The notes under the pieces were generated by a model that was given only the letters and a program-made list of their open reading frames with translations, did not search any database and was not told the DNA's origin. Shown piece after piece: positions 15,887-22,795 of a stretch of 22,896 nucleotides of DNA. The position numbers and the translations under genes were made by a program. Positions within the stretch are counted from its first letter, which is position 1, and every line of letters starts with the position of its first letter. Source of the stretch: Cyanobacteria bacterium UBA7753 (GTDB lineage: Bacteria; Cyanobacteriota; Vampirovibrionia; Gastranaerophilales; Gastranaerophilaceae); assembly GCA_002481545.1 (NCBI GenBank), contig DLEF01000024.1, positions 1 through 22,896 of the forward strand, given 5' to 3'.

Positions 15887-17509
15887 TTACTTATTATCGT
15901 CAACGATTATTTCCTGCTCGTTCTTATAGGTAACATATCCCAAATTAGCCTTTGGAGGTTTTCTCAAGTATTTTCGTTTTGTATAAATTACACCTGCCTT
16001 GGTATCGTTTGACGCATTTGAATATTTTTTAGCCAATTTGCAGCATTCATATATAATTTTTTCATCAGGCTCTTTTTTATTCTTCATTTTTAACAAAACA
16101 TGCGAGCCAGGGCAGTTTTGAGAATGGAACCAATAATCCTCAGGCGAGGATATTTTGGAAACTATCATATCGTTTTGTCTGTTATTTTTACCGATATAAA
16201 TAACGTAATCATTCTCTTCTATTGTTTCAATTTCATGCAGAGCATCTTTTTTTCTGTCCGTTTTTTTATCTACAAATCCTATATCCTCACACTCTGACAA
16301 AATCCCATACAAATCGTCAATCGTACCTGCGGAATTAATCGTGTATAATATTTGCTCCAAGTATGAAATATTTTCTTTATGCTCGGTTTCTATCTCAATC
16401 AGTTTTTCTTTTGAGCTTTTTGATTTTGTATACAATTTATAATATTTTTGGGCATTCTCTTTTGCAGTTAATTTATCATCAAACGGAATAACCAAGTTTT
16501 CACCGGTCTCCCAATCCTGCAAGATAACTTCCTTGGAATAATCCTTTATCTGATACAAATTTGCAGTAATCAAATCCGCATATTTTTTGTATTTTTTTGC
16601 GTTATCTTTTTTATTTAACTGTTTTTCTATCTTCTCTAACGACTGCTTTTGCTTTTTATATCGCGGAGTGACGATATTTTTCAGTTTTAACTTCAACGCC
16701 CTTTTGATTATTCTTTCCTGAATATCAGCAAAATAATTATCAATCATTTCGTTTACGGTTTTATACGTAGTCGGATTTTCAATAAGTTCCGCATACAGCG
16801 AATATTCCTTCTCATTTGTTGACGGAGACAACGGCATATTCAAGCTAATATATTCTTTAATTTGCTCTAGCGGAACATTATGTTCCTCAAATTCGTTTTG
16901 GAGTGCCGTTGATATTCCTTTAAAATCTTTGTTCAAGGTTTTATAATCAACAATTCCGTTAAAGCTCAAAATATCAGCTTTGTTCTGACTTACGGGATAT
17001 GTATAAGGCAATGTTCCCGCGAGCTCCCTGTCTCGACTCTTTTCAGGGCCTACATTATGCGCACAGCCGATTATAATATCGGTGTCGCGGTTATACAGAA
17101 TAACATTTGAGAATTTACCCATAAGCTCAACCGCGAGACATAACTCAATCCTTTCGTTGAGTTCGTTATAAGATTCAAAATATATCTCGAAAATCCTCTC
17201 ATATTCAGGAACATTTACTCCCGAAATTCTAAAGCCTTCAAGGTGCTTTCTCAAAAGCATACAAAACATAGGCGGTTTTTTAGGGATTGTGATATTACGC
17301 TTTTTTGCCGTTTCATCATCAAGAAAACATATATGAAAGACCTGCGGATCAATATTGATATACAGTTTTCTTGTCTCACCCGCTCCGCGAATAGAAAGCA
17401 CGAAATCACGCCTTGTCGGCTGTTGAATTTTTTGGACTCTTGCACCCGTAAAAAACTGTTCGTTTTCTTTCCAAAAGGCTTTCAATGTGAGGTAATCAAA
17501 TGATATCAT
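15887..17509 (-). CDS. rqcH: RqcH / NFACT family ribosome quality control protein
   Basis: RqcH (formerly FbpA, fibronectin-binding-like) binds obstructed 50S subunits and directs addition of C-terminal alanine tails to stalled chains, marking them for proteolysis. The 540 residues have the family layout. The N-terminal NFACT-N domain begins FDYLTLKAFWKEN and includes the ARVQKIQQPTRRD and KFSNVILYN segments. A central charged coiled-coil spans about residues 260-400. The NFACT-R domain near 435-530 contains DYWFHSQNCPGSHVLL and the basic YTKRKYLRKPPKA segment. Ala-tail peptides are degraded by ClpXP in other bacteria, which links this gene functionally to the nearby clpP. The start at ATG 17509 has no strong ribosome binding site and lies only 15 nt after thyX, suggesting an operon with translational coupling. 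Confidence 0.93.
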   Translation of the reverse strand: MISFDYLTLKAFWKENEQFFTGARVQKIQQPTRRDFVLSIRGAGETRKLYINIDPQVFHICFLDDETAKKRNITIPKKPPMFCMLLRKHLEGFRISGVNVPEYERIFEIYFESYNELNERIELCLAVELMGKFSNVILYNRDTDIIIGCAHNVGPEKSRDRELAGTLPYTYPVSQNKADILSFNGIVDYKTLNKDFKGISTALQNEFEEHNVPLEQIKEYISLNMPLSPSTNEKEYSLYAELIENPTTYKTVNEMIDNYFADIQERIIKRALKLKLKNIVTPRYKKQKQSLEKIEKQLNKKDNAKKYKKYADLITANLYQIKDYSKEVILQDWETGENLVIPFDDKLTAKENAQKYYKLYTKSKSSKEKLIEIETEHKENISYLEQILYTINSAGTIDDLYGILSECEDIGFVDKKTDRKKDALHEIETIEENDYVIYIGKNNRQNDMIVSKISSPEDYWFHSQNCPGSHVLLKMKNKKEPDEKIIYECCKLAKKYSNASNDTKAGVIYTKRKYLRKPPKANLGYVTYKNEQEIIVDDNK

Positions 17510-17524
17510 ATTTTTTCGCGCCTG

Positions 17525-18232
17525 TTATATTTTAATAGCCAAGAAATCTTCTTTTTTAGGCATACGTCCGCAAGATTTTGCCTCATCACAATATCCGAGA
17601 CTTACGCACTTAGGAACAAGATAATTCTTGAGCCAAGGCTCTTCGTCCGTAATAGCTTCACACATAGCTTTTGTAAGCATTCTTATCTCATACTGCGCTC
17701 TTGAGCAAAGTCTCAAATTAGCAAGGTGAATAAGTTCTCTAAGGTTCAAACTTGCAACCATTGAACTTGCGGTTGCGTTAGGAAGTACAAATCTTGCATC
17801 CTCAGCAGGAATACCCGCTTCCGTAAATTCCAAATATTTCTTTGAAATTTCGCCCATAAATTCTTCAAATTTTGCTTTTAATTCAGGGTTCTTTTCGATT
17901 GTCGGAGGGATTATATAATCAAATTGCCCCTTCTCTTTTACATAACGCTGCGATTTTTGAGAGAAAGACATATGTCTGTGTCTTACAAGCTGGTGAGTGC
18001 ATGCTCTTGAAACATTACTGATGGCGAAACTAACCTGTATGTGTTCTATCGTCGAATAGTGTCCCGATGAGATAACCTTGTTGATAAGTTTCAACATCTT
18101 TTCTTCATCGTCGGTACTTTCATAAATATTTATAGGACTGTCAGCACTGTAACATGTTCTGCATGCCGTATAAATCGTTTTCAACAAGTTATTAGGCTTT
18201 GATATAAGCTTAACCACAGGTTTGTTATCCAT
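17525..18232 (-). CDS. thyX: Flavin-dependent thymidylate synthase
   Basis: ThyX makes dTMP from dUMP with methylene-tetrahydrofolate, using FAD and NADPH as reductant. The signature RHR-x2-S-x4-S-x-R-Y is present as RHRHMSFSQKSQRY (residues 84-97), and the C-terminal RAQYEIR substrate-binding segment is intact. The protein has 235 residues from ATG 18232. A TTG at 18247 would extend it by five codons through the ribosome binding site GGAGGA (18243-18238), so it was rejected; the site is 5 nt from the ATG. The gene is the first of a thyX-rqcH pair and divergent from hydG. ThyX is usual in cyanobacterial relatives and anaerobes. Confidence 0.97.
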   Translation of the reverse strand: MDNKPVVKLISKPNNLLKTIYTACRTCYSADSPINIYESTDDEEKMLKLINKVISSGHYSTIEHIQVSFAISNVSRACTHQLVRHRHMSFSQKSQRYVKEKGQFDYIIPPTIEKNPELKAKFEEFMGEISKKYLEFTEAGIPAEDARFVLPNATASSMVASLNLRELIHLANLRLCSRAQYEIRMLTKAMCEAITDEEPWLKNYLVPKCVSLGYCDEAKSCGRMPKKEDFLAIKI

Positions 18233-18258
18233 AATAATCCTCCACAAATGTTTTATCT

Positions 18259-18287
18259 ATTTTACAACATAGTTATCCATAATACAA
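18259..18287 (-). promoter_or_regulatory. Promoter of the thyX-rqcH operon
   Basis: On the minus strand TTGTAT (18287-18282) is followed after 17 nt by TAAAAT (18264-18259). Transcription would start near 18252, about 20 nt before ATG 18232, and include the GGAGGA site. Confidence 0.5.
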
Positions 18288-18358
18288 GAAGTTAAAAAAG
18301 CGAGAAAAAACATAAGTTAACGACACCTCGCATACAAAACAAATCGTTTTTTATCCCC

Positions 18359-18387
18359 TTTACATTTTATTATTATCGTTCTAACAT
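18359..18387 (+). promoter_or_regulatory. Possible promoter of hydG
   Basis: TTTACA (18359-18364) and TAACAT (18382-18387) are 17 nt apart. The resulting leader would be about 98 nt and contain the hairpin at 18416-18445. A weaker -10-like TATAGT at 18456-18461 without a -35 would give a much shorter leader. Confidence 0.4.
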
Positions 18388-18415
18388 GGTTATATGAGCG
18401 GGCTGAAAACAGGGC

Positions 18416-18445
18416 GCGATGTTTCGTAAAATAACGACATATCGC
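18416..18445 (+). promoter_or_regulatory. Stable hairpin in the hydG leader
   Basis: GCGATGTTTCGT (18416-18427) pairs with ACGACATATCGC (18434-18445) over 12 positions with one mismatch and one G-T wobble, around the 6-nt loop AAAATA. It lies between the likely promoter and the ribosome binding site, with no T run after it. It does not match a riboswitch I know. Confidence 0.45.
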
Positions 18446-18491
18446 AGTATCCCAGTATAGTTTTGGACAGCAGATAAAGGAGAGTTTGTAT

Positions 18492-19913
18492 ATGTATAAC
18501 CCTAAATCACACAAAGCCGAAGAATTTATTTCAAACGAAGAGGTTTTGGACACATTAAAATATGCGGAAGAAAATAAAAACAATGTTGAATTGGTAGATA
18601 AGATACTTGAAAAAGCTAAAAAGATGAAAGGTATTACACACCGTGAGGCTGCAGTGCTTTTGGATTGTACAATACCTGAAAAAGTTGAAGAGATATACAA
18701 ACTCGCAAACGATATTAAATTGAAATATTACGGGAACAGAATAGTTATTTTCGCTCCGCTGTATTTATCTAACTACTGTGTAAACGGTTGTGTTTATTGT
18801 CCTTACCACTACAAAAACAAACACATACCTCGTAAGAAAATGACACAGGAAGAGATTAAAAAAGAAGTTATTGCGCTCCAAGATTTAGGGCACAAGAGAT
18901 TGGCTATAGAAACAGGCGAAGATCCTGTTAATAACCCGATTGAATACATATTGGATTCAATAAAAACAATCTACAGCATTAAGCACAAAAACGGTGCAAT
19001 CCGTCGTGTAAACGTAAATATCGCGGCTACAACCGTTGAAAACTATAAGAAATTACACGATGCGGGAATAGGTACATACATTCTGTTCCAAGAAACTTAT
19101 AACAAAAAGAGTTACGAAGAATTGCACCCGACAGGACCTAAACACAATTACGACTACCATACGGAAGCTATGGACAGAGCTATGGAAGGCGGAATTGACG
19201 ATGTCGGATTGGGCGTATTATTCGGATTGGAAAGCTACCGTTATGAATTTACGGGGCTTTTGATGCACGCGGAACACCTTGAAGCGGCATTCGGCGTAGG
19301 ACCTCACACAATCAGTGTTCCTCGTATCAGACCTGCTGACGACATCAACCCTGACGAGTTTTCAAACGCAATCAACGATGATATCTTCACAAAAATCGTC
19401 GCTTGTATAAGAATAGCCGTTCCTTATACGGGTATGATTGTTTCAACAAGAGAATCAAAGGAAACAAGAGAAAAGGTTTTGAAACTCGGTATTTCTCAGG
19501 TTAGCGGAGGTTCAAAAACAAGTGTCGGTGGCTATGCCGAACCTGATGATAAAGAATATGAAGACTCCGCACAATTTGATGTTACGGACAGACGTTCTTT
19601 AGATGAAGTTATAAATTGGCTTATGAAGTTAGGCTATGTTCCGAGTTTCTGCACGGCATGCTACAGAGCGGGCAGAGTCGGTGCCGACTTTATGGAAATA
19701 TGCAAAAAGCAACAAATCCATAATTTCTGCCACCCAAACGCACTTTTGACCTTGAAAGAATATCTTGAAGATTACGCATCACCTGATACCAAGGCTACAG
19801 GCGACGCACTAATCAAAAAAGAAGTCGAAACTATTGATAATCCGACAATCAAAGAAAAAACGATTGAATATTTGGACAGAATATCCAAAGGCGAACGTGA
19901 CTTCAGATTTTAA
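18492..19913 (+). CDS. hydG: [FeFe]-hydrogenase maturation radical SAM tyrosine lyase HydG
   Basis: HydG cleaves tyrosine to p-cresol and dehydroglycine and forms the CO and CN ligands used to build the H-cluster of [FeFe]-hydrogenase, working with HydE and HydF. The radical SAM CX3CX2C motif is C96-C100-C103 (YCVNGCVYC). The second cluster motif CX2CX22C is C387-C390-C413 (CTACYR and HNFCHP), which separates HydG from its relative ThiH. The 473-residue length fits. The start is ATG 18492, 9 nt after GGAG in AAAGGAGAG; a TTG at 18486 is too close to that site. No hydE, hydF or hydrogenase gene lies in the window, so the maturation genes seem scattered. It implies fermentative H2 metabolism. 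Confidence 0.95.
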   Translation: MYNPKSHKAEEFISNEEVLDTLKYAEENKNNVELVDKILEKAKKMKGITHREAAVLLDCTIPEKVEEIYKLANDIKLKYYGNRIVIFAPLYLSNYCVNGCVYCPYHYKNKHIPRKKMTQEEIKKEVIALQDLGHKRLAIETGEDPVNNPIEYILDSIKTIYSIKHKNGAIRRVNVNIAATTVENYKKLHDAGIGTYILFQETYNKKSYEELHPTGPKHNYDYHTEAMDRAMEGGIDDVGLGVLFGLESYRYEFTGLLMHAEHLEAAFGVGPHTISVPRIRPADDINPDEFSNAINDDIFTKIVACIRIAVPYTGMIVSTRESKETREKVLKLGISQVSGGSKTSVGGYAEPDDKEYEDSAQFDVTDRRSLDEVINWLMKLGYVPSFCTACYRAGRVGADFMEICKKQQIHNFCHPNALLTLKEYLEDYASPDTKATGDALIKKEVETIDNPTIKEKTIEYLDRISKGERDFRF

Positions 19914-19971
19914 CGGGAAAATATACAAGATATAAAATTTTTACAAAGAAAATCCAATTTGCTCATTTATT

Positions 19972-19980
19972 TGCTATACT
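19972..19980 (+). promoter_or_regulatory. Extended -10 element before cutA
   Basis: TGCTATACT is a TGn-TATACT extended -10, about 30 nt before the cutA start. No convincing -35 was found, which is acceptable for extended -10 promoters. AAGGAG at 19998-20003 is the ribosome binding site, 6 nt from ATG 20010. Confidence 0.5.
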
Positions 19981-20009
19981 AAGAATATAGAAAATAAAAG
20001 GAGCAAATT

Positions 20010-20327
20010 ATGGATGCTATAGTTATATATTGTACCGTACCTGATAAAAAGACGGCAAAAGAGATTACAAAGTTTATCATGAAACATCATCTTGCGGCAT
20101 GTGTAAGTGTTGTAGACAGAGTTGAATCCGTGTTCTCATGGGATGGAGAGCTTGAAAAAGAAAAAGAAATCCTGCTTATGATAAAGACCGTAAGACCTAA
20201 TTTCGAACGTATTAAGGTACTTATATCAGAATTGCATCCGTATAACGTACCGGAAATTATTTCCGTTCCTATAGTAGATTGCAGTAAAGAATATCTTGAA
20301 TGGTTAGTACACGAAACTCAACACTAA
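20010..20327 (+). CDS. cutA: CutA1 family divalent-ion tolerance protein
   Basis: CutA is a small, very stable trimeric cytosolic protein related in fold to PII signalling proteins. Mutants in E. coli have altered copper tolerance, but its molecular role is not settled. The 105 residues cover the whole family: the first strand IVIYCTVPDKKTAKEI, the AACVSVVDRVESVFSWDG segment (family pattern of AC-x-N or S, then S-x-F/Y-x-W-x-G), then EKEILLMIKT and the HPYNVPEIISVPI segment with the conserved P-Y-x-x-P-E-I. The gene follows hydG with its own extended -10 and overlaps the next gene by 28 nt, so the two are probably co-translated. Confidence 0.95.
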   Translation: MDAIVIYCTVPDKKTAKEITKFIMKHHLAACVSVVDRVESVFSWDGELEKEKEILLMIKTVRPNFERIKVLISELHPYNVPEIISVPIVDCSKEYLEWLVHETQH

Positions 20328-21112
20328 TAAAATCAGAACTCATCAGGTATATAACCTCTTTGGGCATAACCGTAAACACGGTTACAAAAGCACGCGGGAA
20401 CAGGGGCTTTTTCAAAGAGGGGCGTATTGACGTATCTAAAACCCTTGATGATGATTTTGCGGTAAGGGTGCTTATACACGAGTTCGCGCATTATTCGCAT
20501 TTTAAACTCGACAGAAAAATGAACGACCTTGATGTCCTGTTCGGGACGGGTGCAGACGGGCTCACGGAAGAATTGCTTGACGTGACAAAGTTTGTTGATA
20601 ACAACGCAATCGCAGAAAAGCTCACGACAGAAAAAGAAAAGCTTGCAACCAAGATAAAGACTTTGACTAATATGATAAAATCAACTTATCCCGATTTTTC
20701 ACCTGCGTCTGATTTTAAGCCGTTCAAACGTTATGCAAGATTTTCCGATGTAAGGTATTTGGAAAAATACGACAGAGTGAAGGTGAGCTCCGTCTCTTCG
20801 AACAAATTGTATACAATAGCAACCGTAAAAGAGGATTTCCCCGATATTGAAGAAGAATTTGTCGCATATTTGAAACTCAAATCCAGCCAGCGCAGACGGG
20901 CAAAGATTTCCAGAAGAATAACAAAGCTCAAGAAATATTACGCAGAGCCTTGCGAGCTCTTTGCGCGCTTTGCGGAAGGGCTGTATTTAGATTTAGAAAA
21001 AGTTAAATGTGTTGCGCCTAACGCTTACGCAAGGTTTTTGGAACGTTACAACAAGAACTATTATTTCGGACTGAGGGAAATTTTTTCAATAGTAAGACTT
21101 CTCATATACTAA
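20300..21112 (+). CDS. HEXXH zinc-metallopeptidase-like protein, function unknown
   Basis: The 270-residue protein has a zinc-peptidase motif HEFAH at residues 60-64 (VLIHEFAHYSHF), preceded by GRIDVSKTLDDDFAVR. This is the layout seen in SprT-like and ImmA/IrrE-type zincins, in which a strand precedes the active-site helix. A likely third zinc ligand is one of the glutamates in EPCELFARFAE (E216, E219 or E226). Residues about 101-130 look like a charged helix or coiled coil, and 195-213 are very basic (SSQRRRAKISRRITKLKK), hinting at nucleic acid or membrane contact. There is no signal peptide. The ATG lies inside cutA with a 28-nt overlap and no strong ribosome binding site, so translational coupling to cutA is likely. 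I cannot assign it to a named family with certainty, and its substrate is unknown. Confidence 0.75.
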   Translation: MVSTRNSTLIKSELIRYITSLGITVNTVTKARGNRGFFKEGRIDVSKTLDDDFAVRVLIHEFAHYSHFKLDRKMNDLDVLFGTGADGLTEELLDVTKFVDNNAIAEKLTTEKEKLATKIKTLTNMIKSTYPDFSPASDFKPFKRYARFSDVRYLEKYDRVKVSSVSSNKLYTIATVKEDFPDIEEEFVAYLKLKSSQRRRAKISRRITKLKKYYAEPCELFARFAEGLYLDLEKVKCVAPNAYARFLERYNKNYYFGLREIFSIVRLLIY

Positions 21113-21166
21113 TACTGAAAAGGCATGCCACTATGTAATATTTTTTAATATCCACTAAATGAACGG

Positions 21167-21194
21167 TTGATTTTTAGAAAAATATTATTAAGAT
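21167..21194 (+). promoter_or_regulatory. Possible promoter of the EF-hand gene
   Basis: TTGATT (21167-21172) and TAAGAT (21189-21194) are separated by 16 nt. A start near 21201 leaves a leader of about 33 nt with AAGGAG at 21220-21225, 8 nt before ATG 21234. Confidence 0.45.
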
Positions 21195-21233
21195 GTTATT
21201 GAAGGAAAAATATACAAAGAAGGAGATTACCCC

Positions 21234-21803
21234 ATGTCTAATTTAAGTGCATCCTCGCTGTTTGCGGGTGTGAATGCAGGTATTTATAATTCTTATGCAG
21301 TATTGTCCAATATGTATTCTGACGGACTTACGCAAAAGAATTTATCAAAAGCTATGACAAACACTAATTTGTTGACAAGTTCTTACGGAACGACTTTCGC
21401 ACAGTATTTATCATCTAACTTCGGAAGAATCGATAAAAACAACGACGGAACATTGTCATCAAAAGAAGTCGGAACATTGATGGATCAAATCTCATCAAGA
21501 GGTTTGACGAGAGACCAAGTTTCATCATTGGGCGGTATGAGCGGTATTTCCGCTAACACCCAAGCAACCGTTTTGGATCATTTTAACGATATTGATACAA
21601 ACCATGACGGCTATGTAAACAGTGCCGAAGTACAGGCATATATTTTGCAATCTAAACTGGAAAACCAAAAGCAAAAAGACAAAACCAGTATGATTAATAA
21701 TATGTCTATCTTCTATGGCGATGATAACAGCAGCAGTAAAAACTCAACAAGCTTGTTATCCTACAAATGGTTGCAGGACGACAACGACAACAACAATTCA
21801 TAA
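21234..21803 (+). CDS. Small two-EF-hand protein
   Basis: The 189-residue protein has two canonical 12-residue calcium-binding loops. The first is DKNNDGTLSSKE (residues 67-78) and the second is DTNHDGYVNSAE (121-132). Both have D at positions 1 and 5, N at 3, G at 6 and E at 12, so both should bind Ca2+. The N-terminal 60 residues are Ser/Asn/Thr-rich and contain no classical signal peptide. The tail is acidic and Asn-rich (WLQDDNDNNNS). It has its own promoter, a strong ribosome binding site and a terminator candidate downstream. Calcium sensing or calcium-dependent folding after export by a route without a Sec signal are both possible. I do not recognise a more specific family. Confidence 0.85.
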   Translation: MSNLSASSLFAGVNAGIYNSYAVLSNMYSDGLTQKNLSKAMTNTNLLTSSYGTTFAQYLSSNFGRIDKNNDGTLSSKEVGTLMDQISSRGLTRDQVSSLGGMSGISANTQATVLDHFNDIDTNHDGYVNSAEVQAYILQSKLENQKQKDKTSMINNMSIFYGDDNSSSKNSTSLLSYKWLQDDNDNNNS

Positions 21804-21885
21804 AGTGTGAATTATAGGAAAAGGCACAAAATCGGAGAATGTTAGTGTTTAACAGATTTATGCGTTTGGCATATTGTGCACAAAG

Positions 21886-21913
21886 ACGACGTCGTTAAAA
21901 ACCGTCGTTTTTT
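21886..21913 (+). terminator. Rho-independent terminator between the EF-hand gene and infC
   Basis: ACGACG (21886-21891) pairs with CGTCGT (21903-21908) around an 11-nt loop, followed directly by TTTTT to 21913. It lies about 80 nt after the EF-hand gene and before the infC promoter. Confidence 0.6.
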
Positions 21914-21976
21914 GGTATTTAGCCTGTTTACCTAATCTAAATGGTTGAAATTTGTCGGTTTGCCTACAAAATTTGT

Positions 21977-22004
21977 TTGAAAAAAAACATGAATGTGGTA
22001 ATAT
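21977..22004 (+). promoter_or_regulatory. Promoter of infC
   Basis: TTGAAA (21977-21982) is followed after 16 nt by TAATAT (21999-22004), preceded by TGG so that it is also an extended -10. The start would be near 22011, giving a leader of about 32 nt to the proposed ATA start. Confidence 0.6.
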
Positions 22005-22028
22005 AAAAAGGTTAGAGTACAGAAATAT

Positions 22029-22034
22029 AAGGAG
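22029..22034 (+). promoter_or_regulatory. Ribosome binding site that decides the infC start
   Basis: AAGGAG lies 8 nt before ATA 22043. An in-frame TAA at 22028-22030 overlaps it, so the frame cannot begin further upstream. Between here and ATG 22100 no ATG, GTG or TTG occurs in frame. Confidence 0.7.
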
Positions 22035-22042
22035 AAAGAGCC

Positions 22043-22591
22043 ATAGCACCGGAAGATAGAAGATATGGTAATAACAGAAACCATAAAGACAAAGTAATTA
22101 TGAACGAAAGGATACGTTCAAAAGAAGTAAGATTAATTGATGATAAAGGTGAAAACCACGGGGTTGTACCAACATCAGAAGCGCTACAAATGGCGGAAGA
22201 TGCAGATTTGGATTTGGTAGTAGTAAGCCAAAATCAGGATATACCGGTTGCTAAAATCCTTAACTACGGTAAGTATAAATACGAGCTTGAAAAGAAAGCA
22301 AAAGAAGCTAAGAAAAAACAACATACCGTTGATGTGAAAGAAGTCAAGGTAAGATACAAAATAGATACCCATGACTATCAGGTAAGAATTAAAAATATTA
22401 ATAAATTCATTGCGCAAGGTAACAAAGTAAAAGTTGTGGTCATGCTTAGAGGCAGAGAAATGCAACACTCTAACCTTGCTTTTGACCTTGCGAACAGGTT
22501 TATGGAAGACCTTGTAGGCGATACTATCGTTGTGGAAAAGAAACCGCATTTGGAAGGTCGTAACGTAACTCTGTTTTTAGGGCCTGCGTAA
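22043..22591 (+). CDS. infC: Translation initiation factor IF-3, probable ATA start
   Basis: IF-3 binds the 30S subunit, prevents premature 50S joining and checks the start codon and initiator tRNA. The conserved body is clear: NERIR near the start, DLDLVVVS, the linker PVAKILNYGKYKYE-x2-KK-x-KEAKKKQ, KVRYKIDTHDY, MLRGREMQHS and the C-terminal EGRNVTLFLGP. From ATG 22100 the protein would be 163 residues, starting at MNERIR with no good ribosome binding site. From ATA 22043 it is 182 residues and gains a charged N-terminal tail like that of other IF-3 proteins, with AAGGAG 8 nt upstream. Non-canonical starts (AUU in E. coli) let IF-3 repress its own translation, and the same control is likely here. 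rpmI and rplT do not follow; tRNA-Phe does. Confidence 0.93.
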   Translation: MAPEDRRYGNNRNHKDKVIMNERIRSKEVRLIDDKGENHGVVPTSEALQMAEDADLDLVVVSQNQDIPVAKILNYGKYKYELEKKAKEAKKKQHTVDVKEVKVRYKIDTHDYQVRIKNINKFIAQGNKVKVVVMLRGREMQHSNLAFDLANRFMEDLVGDTIVVEKKPHLEGRNVTLFLGPA

Positions 22592-22660
22592 ACCGCATAA
22601 AATGATTGACTAAAAATCTTTATACGGTAGAATAGGAATACAGGCTAAGAGAGTTTTCAC

Positions 22661-22689
22661 TTGACCTGCTTATGAAAATTTAATAGTAA
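22661..22689 (+). promoter_or_regulatory. Promoter of tRNA-Phe
   Basis: TTGACC (22661-22666) and TAGTAA (22684-22689) are 17 nt apart. The expected transcription start is almost at the 5' end of the mature tRNA (22697), so the 5' leader would be very short. Confidence 0.6.
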
Positions 22690-22696
22690 AAGATAT

Positions 22697-22769
22697 GCCG
22701 CAATAGCTCAGTTGGTAGAGCAAGGGACTGAAAATCCCTGTGTCCTTGGTTCAATTCCGAGTTGCGGCA
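22697..22769 (+). tRNA. tRNA-Phe (anticodon GAA)
   Basis: The 73-nt cloverleaf has a 7-bp acceptor stem (GCCGCAA with TTGCGGC), D-arm GCTC-AGTTGGTA-GAGC, anticodon stem AGGGA/TCCCT with loop CTGAAAA (anticodon GAA), and T-arm with loop TTCAATT. The discriminator base is A, as expected for Phe. The 3' CCA is not encoded. A run of seven T residues follows closely (22772-22778), which may aid termination. Confidence 0.97.
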
Positions 22770-22795
22770 TATTTTTTTGGCTTTTATAGATTTTC

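Noticed and set aside
18388..18491. A TPP riboswitch before hydG, considered because HydG resembles ThiH.
   Set aside because: The conserved CTGAGA-type thi-box elements are missing, and the C-terminal CX2CX22C motif shows HydG, not ThiH.
18317..18700. A 127-codon minus-strand frame overlapping the hydG start and the thyX-hydG gap.
   Set aside because: It overlaps hydG codons antisense, has no ribosome binding site and no similarity that I recognise.
22184..22549. A 121-codon minus-strand frame inside infC.
   Set aside because: It is antisense to the conserved IF-3 body.
22591..22628. ACCGCATAAA/TTTATACGGT as an infC terminator.
   Set aside because: The stem has a mismatch, an 18-nt loop and no T run, so it is too weak to annotate.
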